This document shows positions 44,135 to 53,223 of a stretch of 64,000 bases of DNA, in pieces. Both the position numbers and the translations under genes were made by a program. Source of the stretch: CAIXOA01 sp041653635. GTDB lineage: Archaea > Micrarchaeota > Micrarchaeia > Anstonellales > Bilamarchaeaceae. Below the pieces are notes generated by a model. That model saw only the letters and a list, made by a program, of their open reading frames with translations. It was not told where the DNA came from and did no database searches. How positions within the stretch are numbered: the first letter of the stretch is position 1; every line of letters begins with the position of its first letter. The stretch covers positions 434,001-498,000 of the forward strand of contig JBAZFC010000001.1 in assembly GCA_041653635.1 (NCBI GenBank), read 5' to 3'.

Positions 44135-46171
44135 ATGCCGGAACCTAAAGGCAAACTTGATTCATCTAATGGAGAGAGGGTAATCAGGCTGGATTCAACT
44201 GAGCCATGCGCTCCTAAGGCGAGGGATTTGCGCGGCAGGGAACCTTGTTCCAGCAGGGATGCAAGGAATGCGCATAATATGAGCGCAAAGATTTCACTTC
44301 TCAATCCGTCTGGAGAGGAAATTGCAACCGAAACAATTGCTGAAGGCGAAACAAAATCAGTTGGGGGCATTCGCGTAACCGTTTTTGCAGTTGGCATTAC
44401 TCTCGCAGGATGCGAGTACATAACAAATAACTATTATAGTCAGGATGCCACCCAGGAGCCAGACGACGCTGGCGAGCCGGAGATAACTGATGCAAGTGGT
44501 GAGGTTTCCATTCCGGAGGCCTCTGATTCCGAAGCCGAAGCTCCAAACATGTGCGAAACCGCCCCCCGTTCTGAAAGATGCGACATCAGGACCGAAACCA
44601 GGTCAAGATGCGTCGCAGGCGAGAACATTGCAGTCGAGAACAATGGTTATCTGTTCGTGCCCACGGGCATAAGCGAAGACGGAGTGAGCATGAGGGTATT
44701 GGATTCTCTTAACAGTTGCAGGCAGATGGGGGACGACAGCACGCTACAGATTGGGGAAATAGTCATACTTTCCCTAAACGGCGAAACATTCACCGCAATT
44801 GCGCCGACGATAGCATACTCGGATTCACCGCCGTGGGCAATCCTTGACATTGAGAAATCCGTTGCGGGCCCGGTTTGCGCAGAAGAAATGGACAGGTGCA
44901 CGGAAAGGTCTATAGATCGGGCAACCTGTGACACCTACGAAGGGAAGGGCGTTCCATTTGACAACCTCCTTTTCATTCCCGCAAGGATTTACATGGAAAG
45001 TTCTGTTCCGGCAGCTGAGATGATTGTGCAGGACAAATATAGGGAATGCGAGGTCGTGGGAACAGCCGCAATACTCCAGGGAGAAGAGGGTATCATCACG
45101 GTTGGCACGCAGCCTTATCGTGTAAAATTGGACGAAGCAATCGTTTCCGACCCGTCAATGGGCCTATCCTCCGCAAGATTGGTGATAAAGCGCGGCGCAG
45201 GCCCTGACCCTGCAGTTTGCCCGGATGTGACCGGGACTTGCGAGGATTTCCCGCATGGCAATTGGCTATGCATGGTATATGAGGGGAAGGCTGCGGATTT
45301 GGAAGGTGGTCGCCTCATGACCGTGCGGAGGATATGGGAGGAAGGGGGCGTTAAAAAAGTCACACTTGAGATGCAAGACCTTCATGCTGATTGTGCCGTG
45401 GTATATACATTCACTCTTGATGAGCATACTGATACTGGATCATGGCCATTTGAGTTCCGTGGCAGGGAGTATGGAATACATGTATATTATTTGAATACCG
45501 AAGGAGCAACAAAAATGGCAGGCCTAATTGTGTACCCGAGGACCTGTGACGATGAACGGCCAGCGGACTTTTGCACTTCGCCCTCGCCGACCAGTGTGGA
45601 ATGCATTACGCGTGATAGCGCAGCAGTTGAGTTTGATGGCATACATTTTTTCATAAATCCGCTTGAGGACTCAACAATCGGGCCGTTCGCGGAGGTTGTT
45701 GCAGAAGATATGTCTGATAGCTGCCATAGAGAATTTGGCCGTGTTCTTATCAACGTTCCAGGCTATTCATACGTTTTTGCTGGCGAATATTCGTATAAAA
45801 TAACTGTATCCACAGCCGACCTTGGTTCCGGGGAGCTTTCTATAACAATAGAACGCGGTGCGCCAACCATATGCGATGGCAGCGAAAGGAGCGAGTACCT
45901 TGATGTGGCCGGAGCCCCGCCTCTAGTCTCGGCTGATGGTGTGCTCACAGTTAGCCTTACAGACATAACAAGGGATGTTCCGCCACGCGCCTCGTTGCTG
46001 GTCACGGATACGGTAAGCGGAGACGTGGTGAGGCGCGTCCCGTTGCCGGCCGGTGGCACCGCAATTGTGACATACCGCGGAGTGAACTACATAATACTGG
46101 TGCACGATGTTTCGTCAGGCGTAATGCTCATAGACAAGTGGGCATACGCATCCATAGCGACCTGCGAGTAA
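44135..46171 (+). CDS. large Cys-rich surface protein with repeated beta modules
   Basis: 678 residues. A beta module opens the protein (ISLLNPSGEEIATETIAEGETKSVGGIRVTVFAVG), followed by a lipobox-like hydrophobic ITLAGC at ~94 and an acidic Asp/Glu linker (~100-145). Then come four or five modules of ~110 residues, each with paired Cys and a pattern of strand-ending GExxxVxGxxYxIxV (e.g. GEIVILSLNGETFTAIA, GEEGIITVGTQPYRVKL, AGGTAIVTYRGVNYIILV). Probably anchored or secreted and disulfide-stabilised. Codon use is less GC-biased than neighbours. No family named. Confidence 0.65.
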   Translation: MPEPKGKLDSSNGERVIRLDSTEPCAPKARDLRGREPCSSRDARNAHNMSAKISLLNPSGEEIATETIAEGETKSVGGIRVTVFAVGITLAGCEYITNNYYSQDATQEPDDAGEPEITDASGEVSIPEASDSEAEAPNMCETAPRSERCDIRTETRSRCVAGENIAVENNGYLFVPTGISEDGVSMRVLDSLNSCRQMGDDSTLQIGEIVILSLNGETFTAIAPTIAYSDSPPWAILDIEKSVAGPVCAEEMDRCTERSIDRATCDTYEGKGVPFDNLLFIPARIYMESSVPAAEMIVQDKYRECEVVGTAAILQGEEGIITVGTQPYRVKLDEAIVSDPSMGLSSARLVIKRGAGPDPAVCPDVTGTCEDFPHGNWLCMVYEGKAADLEGGRLMTVRRIWEEGGVKKVTLEMQDLHADCAVVYTFTLDEHTDTGSWPFEFRGREYGIHVYYLNTEGATKMAGLIVYPRTCDDERPADFCTSPSPTSVECITRDSAAVEFDGIHFFINPLEDSTIGPFAEVVAEDMSDSCHREFGRVLINVPGYSYVFAGEYSYKITVSTADLGSGELSITIERGAPTICDGSERSEYLDVAGAPPLVSADGVLTVSLTDITRDVPPRASLLVTDTVSGDVVRRVPLPAGGTAIVTYRGVNYIILVHDVSSGVMLIDKWAYASIATCE

Positions 46172-46211
46172 TCCCTTTTGATTTTCTTTCTTTAATTCAG
46201 GAGACGATGCA

Positions 46212-46787
46212 ATGAAACCAGCAACAATTCCCAAATCCGAGCCTGCGGAATGCCCCCAAATCCCAGAACGGAGGCGCTTCCTCCACACCGTGCTCTTTGC
46301 AAGCACGGCGCTCGCAGCCGGCTGCAAATCTAAAGAATCCAACCCAGCAACATCCGCACGCCTTTTCCAGAACCACCCATTCCCTCTTGGCAGTTCATCC
46401 CTCACCCTCAAGGAGTGCAGCGGTGCGGAACAGACAGCAACATTTGAGGTCTCCAGGCCCGGAAATGAACTCCCGGATTCCGTAACCCTCCGCATCCCCG
46501 GCTCCTTCACGGTTTCCGGCATCCATCCCCCGGCATCCAACAAATACGAAATCTATGTTGAAAGCATCTCCCGCAATGCACCAAATTCCGCAGATGTCTC
46601 CATCTTAGAATCCACGCCAGCCAAAGGTTCCGAAAATACCGCAGGGCTTTTCTCCGACCTTCCCGCCATAGGCGCGGCAGTCGCTTTCTTCGGAGCGGTG
46701 GCTTTCTGGATTACGCACCGCCGCAAGCCTGAGGAAAGTGAAGGCACCCTCCTGGGCCCCAGGGGCGGCAAAACCACAACCATTTAA
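46212..46787 (+). CDS. Tat-type lipoprotein-like surface protein with C-terminal anchor
   Basis: 191 residues. The N-terminus has twin-Arg RRRFLHTVLFASTALAAGC, which fits a Tat signal with lipobox. An extracellular beta-rich region follows (SSLTLKECSGAEQTATFEV...), then a Ser/Pro-rich linker, a membrane helix (LPAIGAAVAFFGAVAFWI), and a cytosolic basic tail. AGGAGA lies ahead of the start. Same strand as the large Cys-rich protein 40 bases upstream, so the two may form a surface unit. Unknown function. Confidence 0.6.
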   Translation: MKPATIPKSEPAECPQIPERRRFLHTVLFASTALAAGCKSKESNPATSARLFQNHPFPLGSSSLTLKECSGAEQTATFEVSRPGNELPDSVTLRIPGSFTVSGIHPPASNKYEIYVESISRNAPNSADVSILESTPAKGSENTAGLFSDLPAIGAAVAFFGAVAFWITHRRKPEESEGTLLGPRGGKTTTI

Positions 46788-46810
46788 TTACTCCCTGAGG
46801 AATTTAACCA

Positions 46811-48130
46811 ATGGATTTGGGCAAGAGCCTTCGCGCTCTGATCAACAAGATTACCAACGCCCCAGTCGTAGACGAGGCGACGCTCAAATCCTTCATCAAG
46901 GAATTGCAGCGCATCCTGATTGCGTCCGATGTGAATGTTAAGCTCGTTTTCGAACTCTCAAAAAAGATAGAGAAGCGCGCGTCCGCGGGCGAAGTCCCCA
47001 AGGGGCTCACCATGCGCGAGCATCTCCTGAAGGTGGTTTACGACGAGCTCGTATCCTTCATGGGCACCTCTTATGAGCCAAGGTTGGACAGGCACAAGGT
47101 GCTTCTGTGCGGCCTCTTCGGCTCAGGAAAAACAACCAGTTGCGCAAAGGTCGCTTATTTCTACAAGAAGAAGGGGATGAAAGTAGGGATGGTCGGCGCG
47201 GACGTTGAGCGCCCCGCAGCCCAGGAGCAGCTTGAGCAGCTTGCAGCCCAAATCGGAGTCAATTACTATACCATAAAAGGGGAGAAGGAAGCGTACAAGG
47301 TTGTGGAGGACGCCCTCAGCAAGAGCAAGGATGATATTCTAATAGTGGATTCCGCAGGAAGGAGCGCGTTTGATGCCCGCCTCGCAGATGAATTGAGCAA
47401 CATAATCCGCGTGCTCAAGCCGGACGAATCTTACCTCGTGGTGAGCGGGGACATCGGCCAAATAGCCGGCAAGCAGGCAGAAGAATTCAACAAATTGACT
47501 CCGGTGACAGGAGTCCTCGTAACAAAGATGGACGGGAGCGGAAAAGGGGGAGGCGCCCTCTCCGCGGTAGCCGCCACCGGCTCCAAAATCGCCTTCATCG
47601 GCGTGGGAGAAAAGATGGAGGACCTCCAGGTCTATGATTCCGAAAGGTTCGTGGGCCGCCTCCTTGGCATCCCGGACATCCAGGGCCTGATGGAAAAAGT
47701 AAAGGAGATTTCCGAATCCGGCGAGATGCAGGCACCCGAGGAAGTGACCGAACTCACGGTTGATGTGTTCTACCAGCAATTGAAAGCGGCGAAGAAGCTC
47801 GGCCCATTAGACTCGGTATTCTCCATGATGGGGATGTCCGATGTCCCCCGCGAGATGATGGACCAGGGCCAGGACAAGCTGAAAAAGTATGAGTCCATAA
47901 TATCATCCATGACAAAGGCGGAAAGGAAGGACGCCTCCCTAGTGCGCAAGAGCCGCGCCCGCATGGAGCGCATCGCGAAGGGCTCCGGCTGTGAACTGGA
48001 GGACGTTCGCCGCTTCCTCTCAGAATTCTCCAAGATGGAACAGATGTTCTCCCGTTTCCGCAAGGACCGCGGGCTGCGCAAAAAGCTTGAAAAGATGATG
48101 AAAGGCGGAAAGCTGCCTTTGGGCATGTAG
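46811..48130 (+). CDS. srp54: signal recognition particle protein SRP54
   Basis: GTPase that targets signal-bearing ribosomes to the membrane. 439 residues: N domain, G domain with G1 GLFGSGKTT, DVERPAAQEQL, DSAGR, TKMDGSGKGGGALS, then the M domain (EFSKMEQMFSRFRKDRGLRKKLEKMMKGGKLPLGM). It is complete. It precedes rpoE by ~50 bases on the same strand. Confidence 0.97.
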   Translation: MDLGKSLRALINKITNAPVVDEATLKSFIKELQRILIASDVNVKLVFELSKKIEKRASAGEVPKGLTMREHLLKVVYDELVSFMGTSYEPRLDRHKVLLCGLFGSGKTTSCAKVAYFYKKKGMKVGMVGADVERPAAQEQLEQLAAQIGVNYYTIKGEKEAYKVVEDALSKSKDDILIVDSAGRSAFDARLADELSNIIRVLKPDESYLVVSGDIGQIAGKQAEEFNKLTPVTGVLVTKMDGSGKGGGALSAVAATGSKIAFIGVGEKMEDLQVYDSERFVGRLLGIPDIQGLMEKVKEISESGEMQAPEEVTELTVDVFYQQLKAAKKLGPLDSVFSMMGMSDVPREMMDQGQDKLKKYESIISSMTKAERKDASLVRKSRARMERIAKGSGCELEDVRRFLSEFSKMEQMFSRFRKDRGLRKKLEKMMKGGKLPLGM

Positions 48131-48181
48131 TTTTTAAGCCTTTCAGCATACAATCTATCCACTAATCCCTGAGGTTATGCC

Positions 48182-48793
48182 ATGTATTACAGGACGTCCG
48201 TAGAAGAGAAGGTAAGGCTTCCCCCAAAATTCCTGGTGATGAAGCTCACCGATGCGGTGACAAAGATGCTCCGCGAGAAGTACGAGAGGAGGATAATCCG
48301 GGACATGGGCCTGGTCATCGCCGTGGAAAATGTTGACGTGGGCGGGGACGGCACGGTCATCCCGGGCGACGGCGGCATCTACTACGATGCGAAGTTCGAC
48401 GCCATCACATTCATGCCTTACGTGAACGAGGTGTTCAGCGGCGAGGTGAAGGAAGTGGTTGAGTTCGGCGCCTTCGCCTCCATAGGCCCGCTGGACGCGC
48501 TTATACACATCTCGCAGATAGGCAACGACAAGTACTCGTACGACAAGAAGAACAAGTCCCTCACAACCAGGAGGGGCTCGTCCGTGAAGAAGGGCGACAG
48601 GGTCGTAGTGAAGGTATCAACCGTCAGCATGAGGGCGACGACCTCGGACACCAAGATAGGGCTCACCATGCGCTCGGACGGCCTTGGCCCGGAGAAGGAG
48701 AAGCGCGCTGAAAAAGCGAAGGCGGGCAAGAAGCCGGCCGCAAAGGGCAAGGCAAAGGAAACCAAGGAAGAGAAGAAGGGTGAAGCGAAATGA
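48182..48793 (+). CDS. rpoE: RNA polymerase subunit Rpb7 (RpoE)
   Basis: 203 residues. N-terminal RNP-like domain (MYYRTSVEEKVRLPPKFLV...YERRIIRDMGLVIAV) and an S1 domain (GEVKEVVEFGAFASIGPLDALIHISQI), with a Lys/Ala/Glu-rich extension (last ~35 residues) longer than in most archaea. It forms the stalk with Rpb4 (35446). Overlaps spt4 by four bases, the usual archaeal gene order. Confidence 0.96.
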   Translation: MYYRTSVEEKVRLPPKFLVMKLTDAVTKMLREKYERRIIRDMGLVIAVENVDVGGDGTVIPGDGGIYYDAKFDAITFMPYVNEVFSGEVKEVVEFGAFASIGPLDALIHISQIGNDKYSYDKKNKSLTTRRGSSVKKGDRVVVKVSTVSMRATTSDTKIGLTMRSDGLGPEKEKRAEKAKAGKKPAAKGKAKETKEEKKGEAK

Positions 48794-48972
48794 AGGTCTG
48801 CAGGGAATGCCGGTTCGTGGTTGAGGGCTCTGACAAGTGCCCGAAATGCGGCTCCGCCGAGCTCACTGACCGTTTCTCAGGCATGCTGATTGTGCTGGAC
48901 CCGGAGAAGTCCGAAATCGCAAAAGTGGCGCAGGTAAATTCGGTGGGAAGATACGCGCTGAAGGTAAAATGA
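48790..48972 (+). CDS. spt4: transcription elongation factor Spt4
   Basis: 60-residue zinc protein: CRECRFVVEGSDKCPKCGSAELTDRFSGMLIVLDPEKSEIAKVAQVNSVGRYALKV. The two CxxC pairs and G-x-Y/F-A-L-K-V end identify Spt4 (RpoE''), the partner of Spt5. It overlaps rpoE and the phosphoesterase gene by four bases on each side, so the three are coupled. Confidence 0.95.
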   Translation: MKVCRECRFVVEGSDKCPKCGSAELTDRFSGMLIVLDPEKSEIAKVAQVNSVGRYALKVK

Positions 48973-49682
48973 AGTTCGTATCCGGCGCCGAAGCCGCCGT
49001 TGTGGAAGATTCACTAATCATCGCGGACCTGCACCTTGGGATGGAGCAGGAGCTTTTCCGCAGGGGAATCCGCATAGGCGATTTCACTGATTACCTGATT
49101 GACAAGACATTGCTTCTCCTCCGCGAAACAAAATGCAAAAAGCTAGTGATACTCGGCGACATAAAGGAGAACGTGGTCTCTCTTGAGGGGGAGGTGCGCC
49201 GCTATTTTGACTCCGTGCTTCCGCACGCATCCGTTACAGTTTGCAAAGGCAACCATGATGGGGATATAGAGAGGATAAGCGGAATAAAAATCGCCCCGCC
49301 CGAAGGAATCGTGCTGCACGGAATAGGGATGCTGCACGGCCACGCGTGGCCAGCACCGGAACTCATGGAATGCAAAACAATCCTCATGGGGCACAACCAT
49401 CCCCAGCTCACATTCTTTGAGGGCGGGAAAAAGGAGCCGCACCCGGTCTGGGTTTTCTGCGGGCCTGAAAAATCCGCAATAAGCAAAAAATATCCGTCGC
49501 ACAACAAGAACCTCAAGCTCGTAATCATGCCATCCTTCAACCCGCTTTTGGGGAACGATATCGAGAGATTCGGGGGGCTCGGGCCGGTTTTTCGCAACAA
49601 GTTATTCCAGTGGAATAAGGCAATTGTCTATACGCTTGGCGGAATTAAGCTGGGAACAGTGCGTGAAATAGCACGCACATGA
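48969..49682 (+). CDS. calcineurin-like metallophosphoesterase (archaeal, COG1407-type)
   Basis: 237 residues with DLHLG, GDIKENV, GNHDGDI, HGHAWP and GHNHPQL, the metal-binding blocks of the calcineurin fold. The archaeal group (COG1407) is tied to DNA repair/ligase genes or to nucleotide turnover; the substrate is unknown. It is translationally coupled to spt4. Confidence 0.9.
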   Translation: MKFVSGAEAAVVEDSLIIADLHLGMEQELFRRGIRIGDFTDYLIDKTLLLLRETKCKKLVILGDIKENVVSLEGEVRRYFDSVLPHASVTVCKGNHDGDIERISGIKIAPPEGIVLHGIGMLHGHAWPAPELMECKTILMGHNHPQLTFFEGGKKEPHPVWVFCGPEKSAISKKYPSHNKNLKLVIMPSFNPLLGNDIERFGGLGPVFRNKLFQWNKAIVYTLGGIKLGTVREIART

Positions 49683-49809
49683 CGCGCCATTTTTCATCGA
49701 CGGCGGGCGCTCTTCCATACGGAACGAATTTAAAGCGTTATGAGTAATAGTCATACGTTCCACGGGACAAGGTTGTGAACGGTGGAAGAGATAACCAAGA
49801 GGTAATTGT

Positions 49810-50049
49810 ATGGGAAGCCGAAGGGGAAAAGACAAGCTTCTTTATTGCGAATCGTGCGGAAGGGCGGTCCCGCGGACGAAGGCGGTTGATTTCAACAAGA
49901 GGAGCGCCTACAGCACCGACCTGAGAGGGGAGGACAACGTTACTGCTTTTGCGGACCGTACTGTCTACTACTGCATAAGCTGCGCAAAGCACAGGAAAAT
50001 TTTCGAGCGGAAGAAAGAGATCGCCGCGAGGAGGAGGACGAGGTTTTGA
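49810..50049 (+). CDS. rps26e: 30S ribosomal protein S26e
   Basis: 79 residues with CESCGRAVPRTKAVDFNKRS and YYCISCAKHRKIFERKKEIAARRRTRF, the Cys-x2-Cys pairs and AVP/CAKH core of S26e. The archaeal version is shorter than in eukaryotes and has a patchy distribution among archaea. A promoter-like TTTAAAG lies near 49730. DUF1805 follows after one base. Confidence 0.9.
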   Translation: MGSRRGKDKLLYCESCGRAVPRTKAVDFNKRSAYSTDLRGEDNVTAFADRTVYYCISCAKHRKIFERKKEIAARRRTRF

Positions 50050-50050
50050 G

Positions 50051-50344
50051 ATGGACGACGTGGAGTTTTGCGGAAGGAAGTACAAAGCTTTCCAACAAAC
50101 TCTGGGCAACCTCCCAATGATAGTCGTCAAGGCAAAGCGCGGATATATCGCATGCAGCTACATAAACAAGGATACCGCGGAGAGGGTGGGCGACATCGCC
50201 GCATTCGTTTCCGGTGTCAAGTGCGTCAGCGACATCTTTTCAGCCAAGGTAAAGGGAACCACCACATGGGCGGAAGACCTTGGCATACGCGAGGGCATGA
50301 GCGTGAAGAAGGCCCTAGAGCTCATGGACAGGGAAGAGGAATAA
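50051..50344 (+). CDS. DUF1805 protein
   Basis: 97 residues: LPMIVVKAKRGYIACSYINKDTAERVGDIAAFVSGVKCVSDIFSAKVKGTTTWAEDLGIREGMSVKKALELM. It matches the short DUF1805 family in archaea and some bacteria, unknown role. It is one base after S26e, in an operon. The tRNA-Leu follows 49 bases later. Confidence 0.88.
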   Translation: MDDVEFCGRKYKAFQQTLGNLPMIVVKAKRGYIACSYINKDTAERVGDIAAFVSGVKCVSDIFSAKVKGTTTWAEDLGIREGMSVKKALELMDREEE

Positions 50345-50393
50345 GCCCGGATATATTTCTTTTTAATTTCTTCCCCCCACAGATAAGTTCCCA

Positions 50394-50477
50394 GCAGGGG
50401 TAGCCAAGTGGCCAACGGCGCGGGCTTCAGGAGCCCGTCTCTTAGTGGGTTCGGGGGTTCGAATCCCCTCCCCTGCA
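50394..50477 (+). tRNA. tRNA-Leu(CAG)
   Basis: Acceptor GCAGGGG/CCCCTGC, discriminator A, anticodon arm CGGGC-TTCAGGA-GCCCG with anticodon CAG, a long variable arm as expected for Leu (TCTCTTAGTGGGTTC), and T-arm GGGGG-TTCGAAT-CCCCT. AT-rich TTTTTAATT lies ~25-30 bases upstream. A repeat copy starts three bases after the tRNA. Confidence 0.96.
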
Positions 50478-50479
50478 TC

Positions 50480-50576
50480 TCCAAGAGGAAGAGGGGGGAA
50501 CTCCCCCCTCCTCTCTTTAGGGTAATCATACCTCCCCCCACTTCTCATCGCAACCCTTTGCACGTACTCCTTACGC
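50480..50576 (+). repeat. interspersed hairpin repeat, copy B
   Basis: Stem GAGGGGGG-AACT-CCCCCCTC, then TCTTTAGGGTAATCATACC, a C-run, and the tail CCTTTGCACGTACTCCTTACGC. It begins three bases after tRNA-Leu, and its last bases (TTACGC) supply the stop codon of the P-type ATPase on the minus strand. Near-identical to copy C. Confidence 0.85.
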
Positions 50577-53156
50577 AATGGAAGGAAAACCCTTCCTTGA
50601 GCGCATCCCCATCCATTTCCGCATCTCAAGATAAGCGAAGAGGAACACGCTGGTCCCCAGCACCACCGCCCAGTGCTCCAGCGCCAGCGGCTTGACCGCA
50701 AAGAGCACGTTCAGCTCCGGCACATACAGAATCGCCAGGTGCATGCCCATGGTCAGCAACACAGTGAGCACTATCCATTTGTTCGCGAGAATCTCCCTCC
50801 ACACCGGCCTTTCCAGGGACCTGCACGCGAACACCTTGGTCTTCTCCATCGCGACAAGCATCGTGAAAACCATGGTCTGCGCGAGCACCATGTCGCCGCC
50901 GCCCATAACCCATGCAAATGAGGCGAGAGTGGCGAATGTCATTATTATGGGCGACTCCACAAGGTACAATTCCATCCCGATCCATATGTTTTCATTCCTC
51001 TGCCTAGGCATCTTCTTCATCACGTCCCCGCTTATGGGGTCCACCGCGAGCGCCACCGCGGGCAGGCCGTCCGTGACCAGGTTTATCCATAATATCTGTA
51101 TCGCAACAAGGGGGAGGGGCATCCCGAGCATCACCGCGAGGAATATGACCGCCACCTCCGCGATGTTCCCGGAAATCAAAAACGCCACCGTCTTCTTTAT
51201 GTTCTCATAGATGCCGCGCCCCTCCTCCACCGCAGCAACGATTGTCGCAAAATTGTCATCAGCCAGCACCATGTCCGAGCTCTCCTTCGCGACCTCGGTG
51301 CCGGTTATGCCCATCGCCACCCCTATGTCCGCCTTCTTCAGGGCGGGCGCATCGTTCACCCCGTCCCCGGTCATCGCGACCACGTGCCCCCTCGCGTTGA
51401 GCGCATCAATTATCCTCAGCTTGTGCGCGGGCGATACCCGAGCATACACCGAAATGCCGTCCACTGCCCCAAGAAATTCCTCTTTCCCCATCGCGTCCAG
51501 CTCTTCCCCGGTGAGCACCTTCCCGTTGCCTATCCCCAGCTCCTCCGCGACCGCCTTGGCGGTGAGCGGATGGTCGCCCGTAATCATCACAACCCTTATC
51601 CCGGCGCCCCTGCACAGCCCGACCGCCTCCTTCGCCTCTGGCCGCGGGCTGTCCATCATCGCCACTATGCCCACGAAGACCAGCGCCTTCTCCACGTCCC
51701 CCTTCTTCGTCTTCCCGTCAATGTCCCGGTACGCGAGCGCGAGCGTCCTGTACCCCTTGGAGGTGAGGGAGTCGTTCTCCAGCATTATCGCCTCAGCCTC
51801 GCCCCTGCCCAGCGGCCTGCTTCCTCCCCGTGCCCAAATCCTGGCGCATTTCCCCAGCACCACTTCCGGCGCGCCCTTCGCATAAGCAATATGCTTGTTC
51901 CCGCTGCCCCTCACAGTTGTCATCATCTTCCTGTCCGAATCAAACGGGAACTCAAACATCACCGGGTTCTCCCTTTCCAGTTCGTCCTTCCAAATCCCGC
52001 CTTTCGCCGCGAGGACGAGCAGCGCACCCTCCGTGGGGTCGCCGACCACTTCCCAGCCCTTCTTCTTTTCCAGCCAGGCGTTGTTGCACAGGGCCCCGAT
52101 TTTCATCGCCAATTGCAGCCCCTCGTCCGCGCCCACCGCCTTCCCGCCAGACCTGAACTCGCCCCTCGGCTCATATCCCGAGCCGCCGACCTCGAAAACC
52201 TTCCCGCCTACCAGCACCCTCCGGACAGTCATCTCGTTCCGCGTCAGCGTCCCAGTCTTGTCCGTGCAGATGACGTCCGCGCACCCGAGCGTCTCCACCG
52301 ATTTTAGTTTTTTCACTATCGCGTTCCGCCTGCTCATCCTCTGCACGCCCACGGCCAGCGTAATCACGACCACGGCGGGCAGTCCCTCCGGAATGGCAGC
52401 CACCGCGAGGCTCACCGAAGTAAGGAACATCCCCACCGGCTCGAATCCCCTCGCCAGCCCGGCGAGGAATATGAACGCGCAAAGCACGAGCACCCCCACC
52501 CCCAGCTGCCTGCCCATCCTGTCCAGGTCAACTTCCAGGGGAGTCCTCTCCTTCTGCACGGTCTGCACCATCTCGGTTATGCCGCCCATCCGGGTGGCCA
52601 TCCCAGTCTTCTCAACGAGCATCCTTCCCCTGCCCGCGACTATCACCGTTCCAGTCCATGCGCGGTCCTTCCCTGCCTCGTGCTTGTGCACAGGGACGCT
52701 CTCCCCGGTGAGCGCCGCCTCGTCCGCCGCAAGCCCGTACTGCTCCACCACCAATCCGTCCGCGGGCACGCGGTCCCCGGCCTCCAGCAGCACGATGTCG
52801 CCCGGCACGACCTCCCGCGCGTCTATGTTCGCCGCCTTCCCGTCCCTCAGCACGTTCGCTCGGGGCGAGACCATCCTCCTCAACGCCTCAAAGGATTTCT
52901 CCGCCTTGTACTCCTGCACGAACCCGATTATCGCGTGCAGGAAAACAATCGCAAGTATCATTATCACATCCAGCCCCTCGCCCAGCAGTTGGGCGACTAT
53001 CGCCGCCGCGATAAGGAGCAAAACCAGGAAATCCGTGAACTGCCTCAGGAATTTGACCACTACGTGCTCCCCTTTTTTCTCCCGCAGCTCGTTGGGCCCG
53101 TATTTCCTGAAGAGCCTGGCAGCCTCAGCGCCGCTCAAGCCCGCATACCTTGCCAT
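50571..53156 (-). CDS. P-type cation-transporting ATPase (P2-type)
   Basis: 861 residues; pumps cations using ATP. Phosphorylation motif CTDKTGTLTRNEMTVRR, TGES, KGAPEVVLGKC, and MTGDGVNDAPALKKADIGVAMG are all visible. N-terminal actuator region, six C-terminal helices, and E-E/N residues in LVTDGLPAVALAVDP point to P2A/P2B calcium- or Na-type pumps; ion not certain. The ATG at 53156 sits 27 bases from the shared TATA box; a GTG at 53174 is the alternative. Its stop lies in repeat copy B. Confidence 0.95.
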   Translation of the reverse strand: MARYAGLSGAEAARLFRKYGPNELREKKGEHVVVKFLRQFTDFLVLLLIAAAIVAQLLGEGLDVIMILAIVFLHAIIGFVQEYKAEKSFEALRRMVSPRANVLRDGKAANIDAREVVPGDIVLLEAGDRVPADGLVVEQYGLAADEAALTGESVPVHKHEAGKDRAWTGTVIVAGRGRMLVEKTGMATRMGGITEMVQTVQKERTPLEVDLDRMGRQLGVGVLVLCAFIFLAGLARGFEPVGMFLTSVSLAVAAIPEGLPAVVVITLAVGVQRMSRRNAIVKKLKSVETLGCADVICTDKTGTLTRNEMTVRRVLVGGKVFEVGGSGYEPRGEFRSGGKAVGADEGLQLAMKIGALCNNAWLEKKKGWEVVGDPTEGALLVLAAKGGIWKDELERENPVMFEFPFDSDRKMMTTVRGSGNKHIAYAKGAPEVVLGKCARIWARGGSRPLGRGEAEAIMLENDSLTSKGYRTLALAYRDIDGKTKKGDVEKALVFVGIVAMMDSPRPEAKEAVGLCRGAGIRVVMITGDHPLTAKAVAEELGIGNGKVLTGEELDAMGKEEFLGAVDGISVYARVSPAHKLRIIDALNARGHVVAMTGDGVNDAPALKKADIGVAMGITGTEVAKESSDMVLADDNFATIVAAVEEGRGIYENIKKTVAFLISGNIAEVAVIFLAVMLGMPLPLVAIQILWINLVTDGLPAVALAVDPISGDVMKKMPRQRNENIWIGMELYLVESPIIMTFATLASFAWVMGGGDMVLAQTMVFTMLVAMEKTKVFACRSLERPVWREILANKWIVLTVLLTMGMHLAILYVPELNVLFAVKPLALEHWAVVLGTSVFLFAYLEMRKWMGMRSRKGFPSIA

Positions 53157-53175
53157 CGCTTTTTGTTCAGGCACG

Positions 53176-53190
53176 AGTTTTATAAACTCT
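53176..53190. promoter_or_regulatory. bidirectional TATA element between the P-type ATPase and psmA
   Basis: GAGTTTTATAAACTC is a near-perfect palindrome, so TBP could recruit polymerase in either direction. It lies ~27 bases before the ATPase start on the minus strand and ~40 before the psmA start on the plus strand. Confidence 0.5.
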
Positions 53191-53223
53191 TAGCTTTCAA
53201 TTAGAGCAAAAAGGGTGCTGGTT

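Noticed and set aside
50363..50701. Minus-strand open frame over tRNA-Leu and repeat copy B
   Set aside because: It reads through a tRNA and a non-coding repeat; similar reading in other copies is a property of the repeat.
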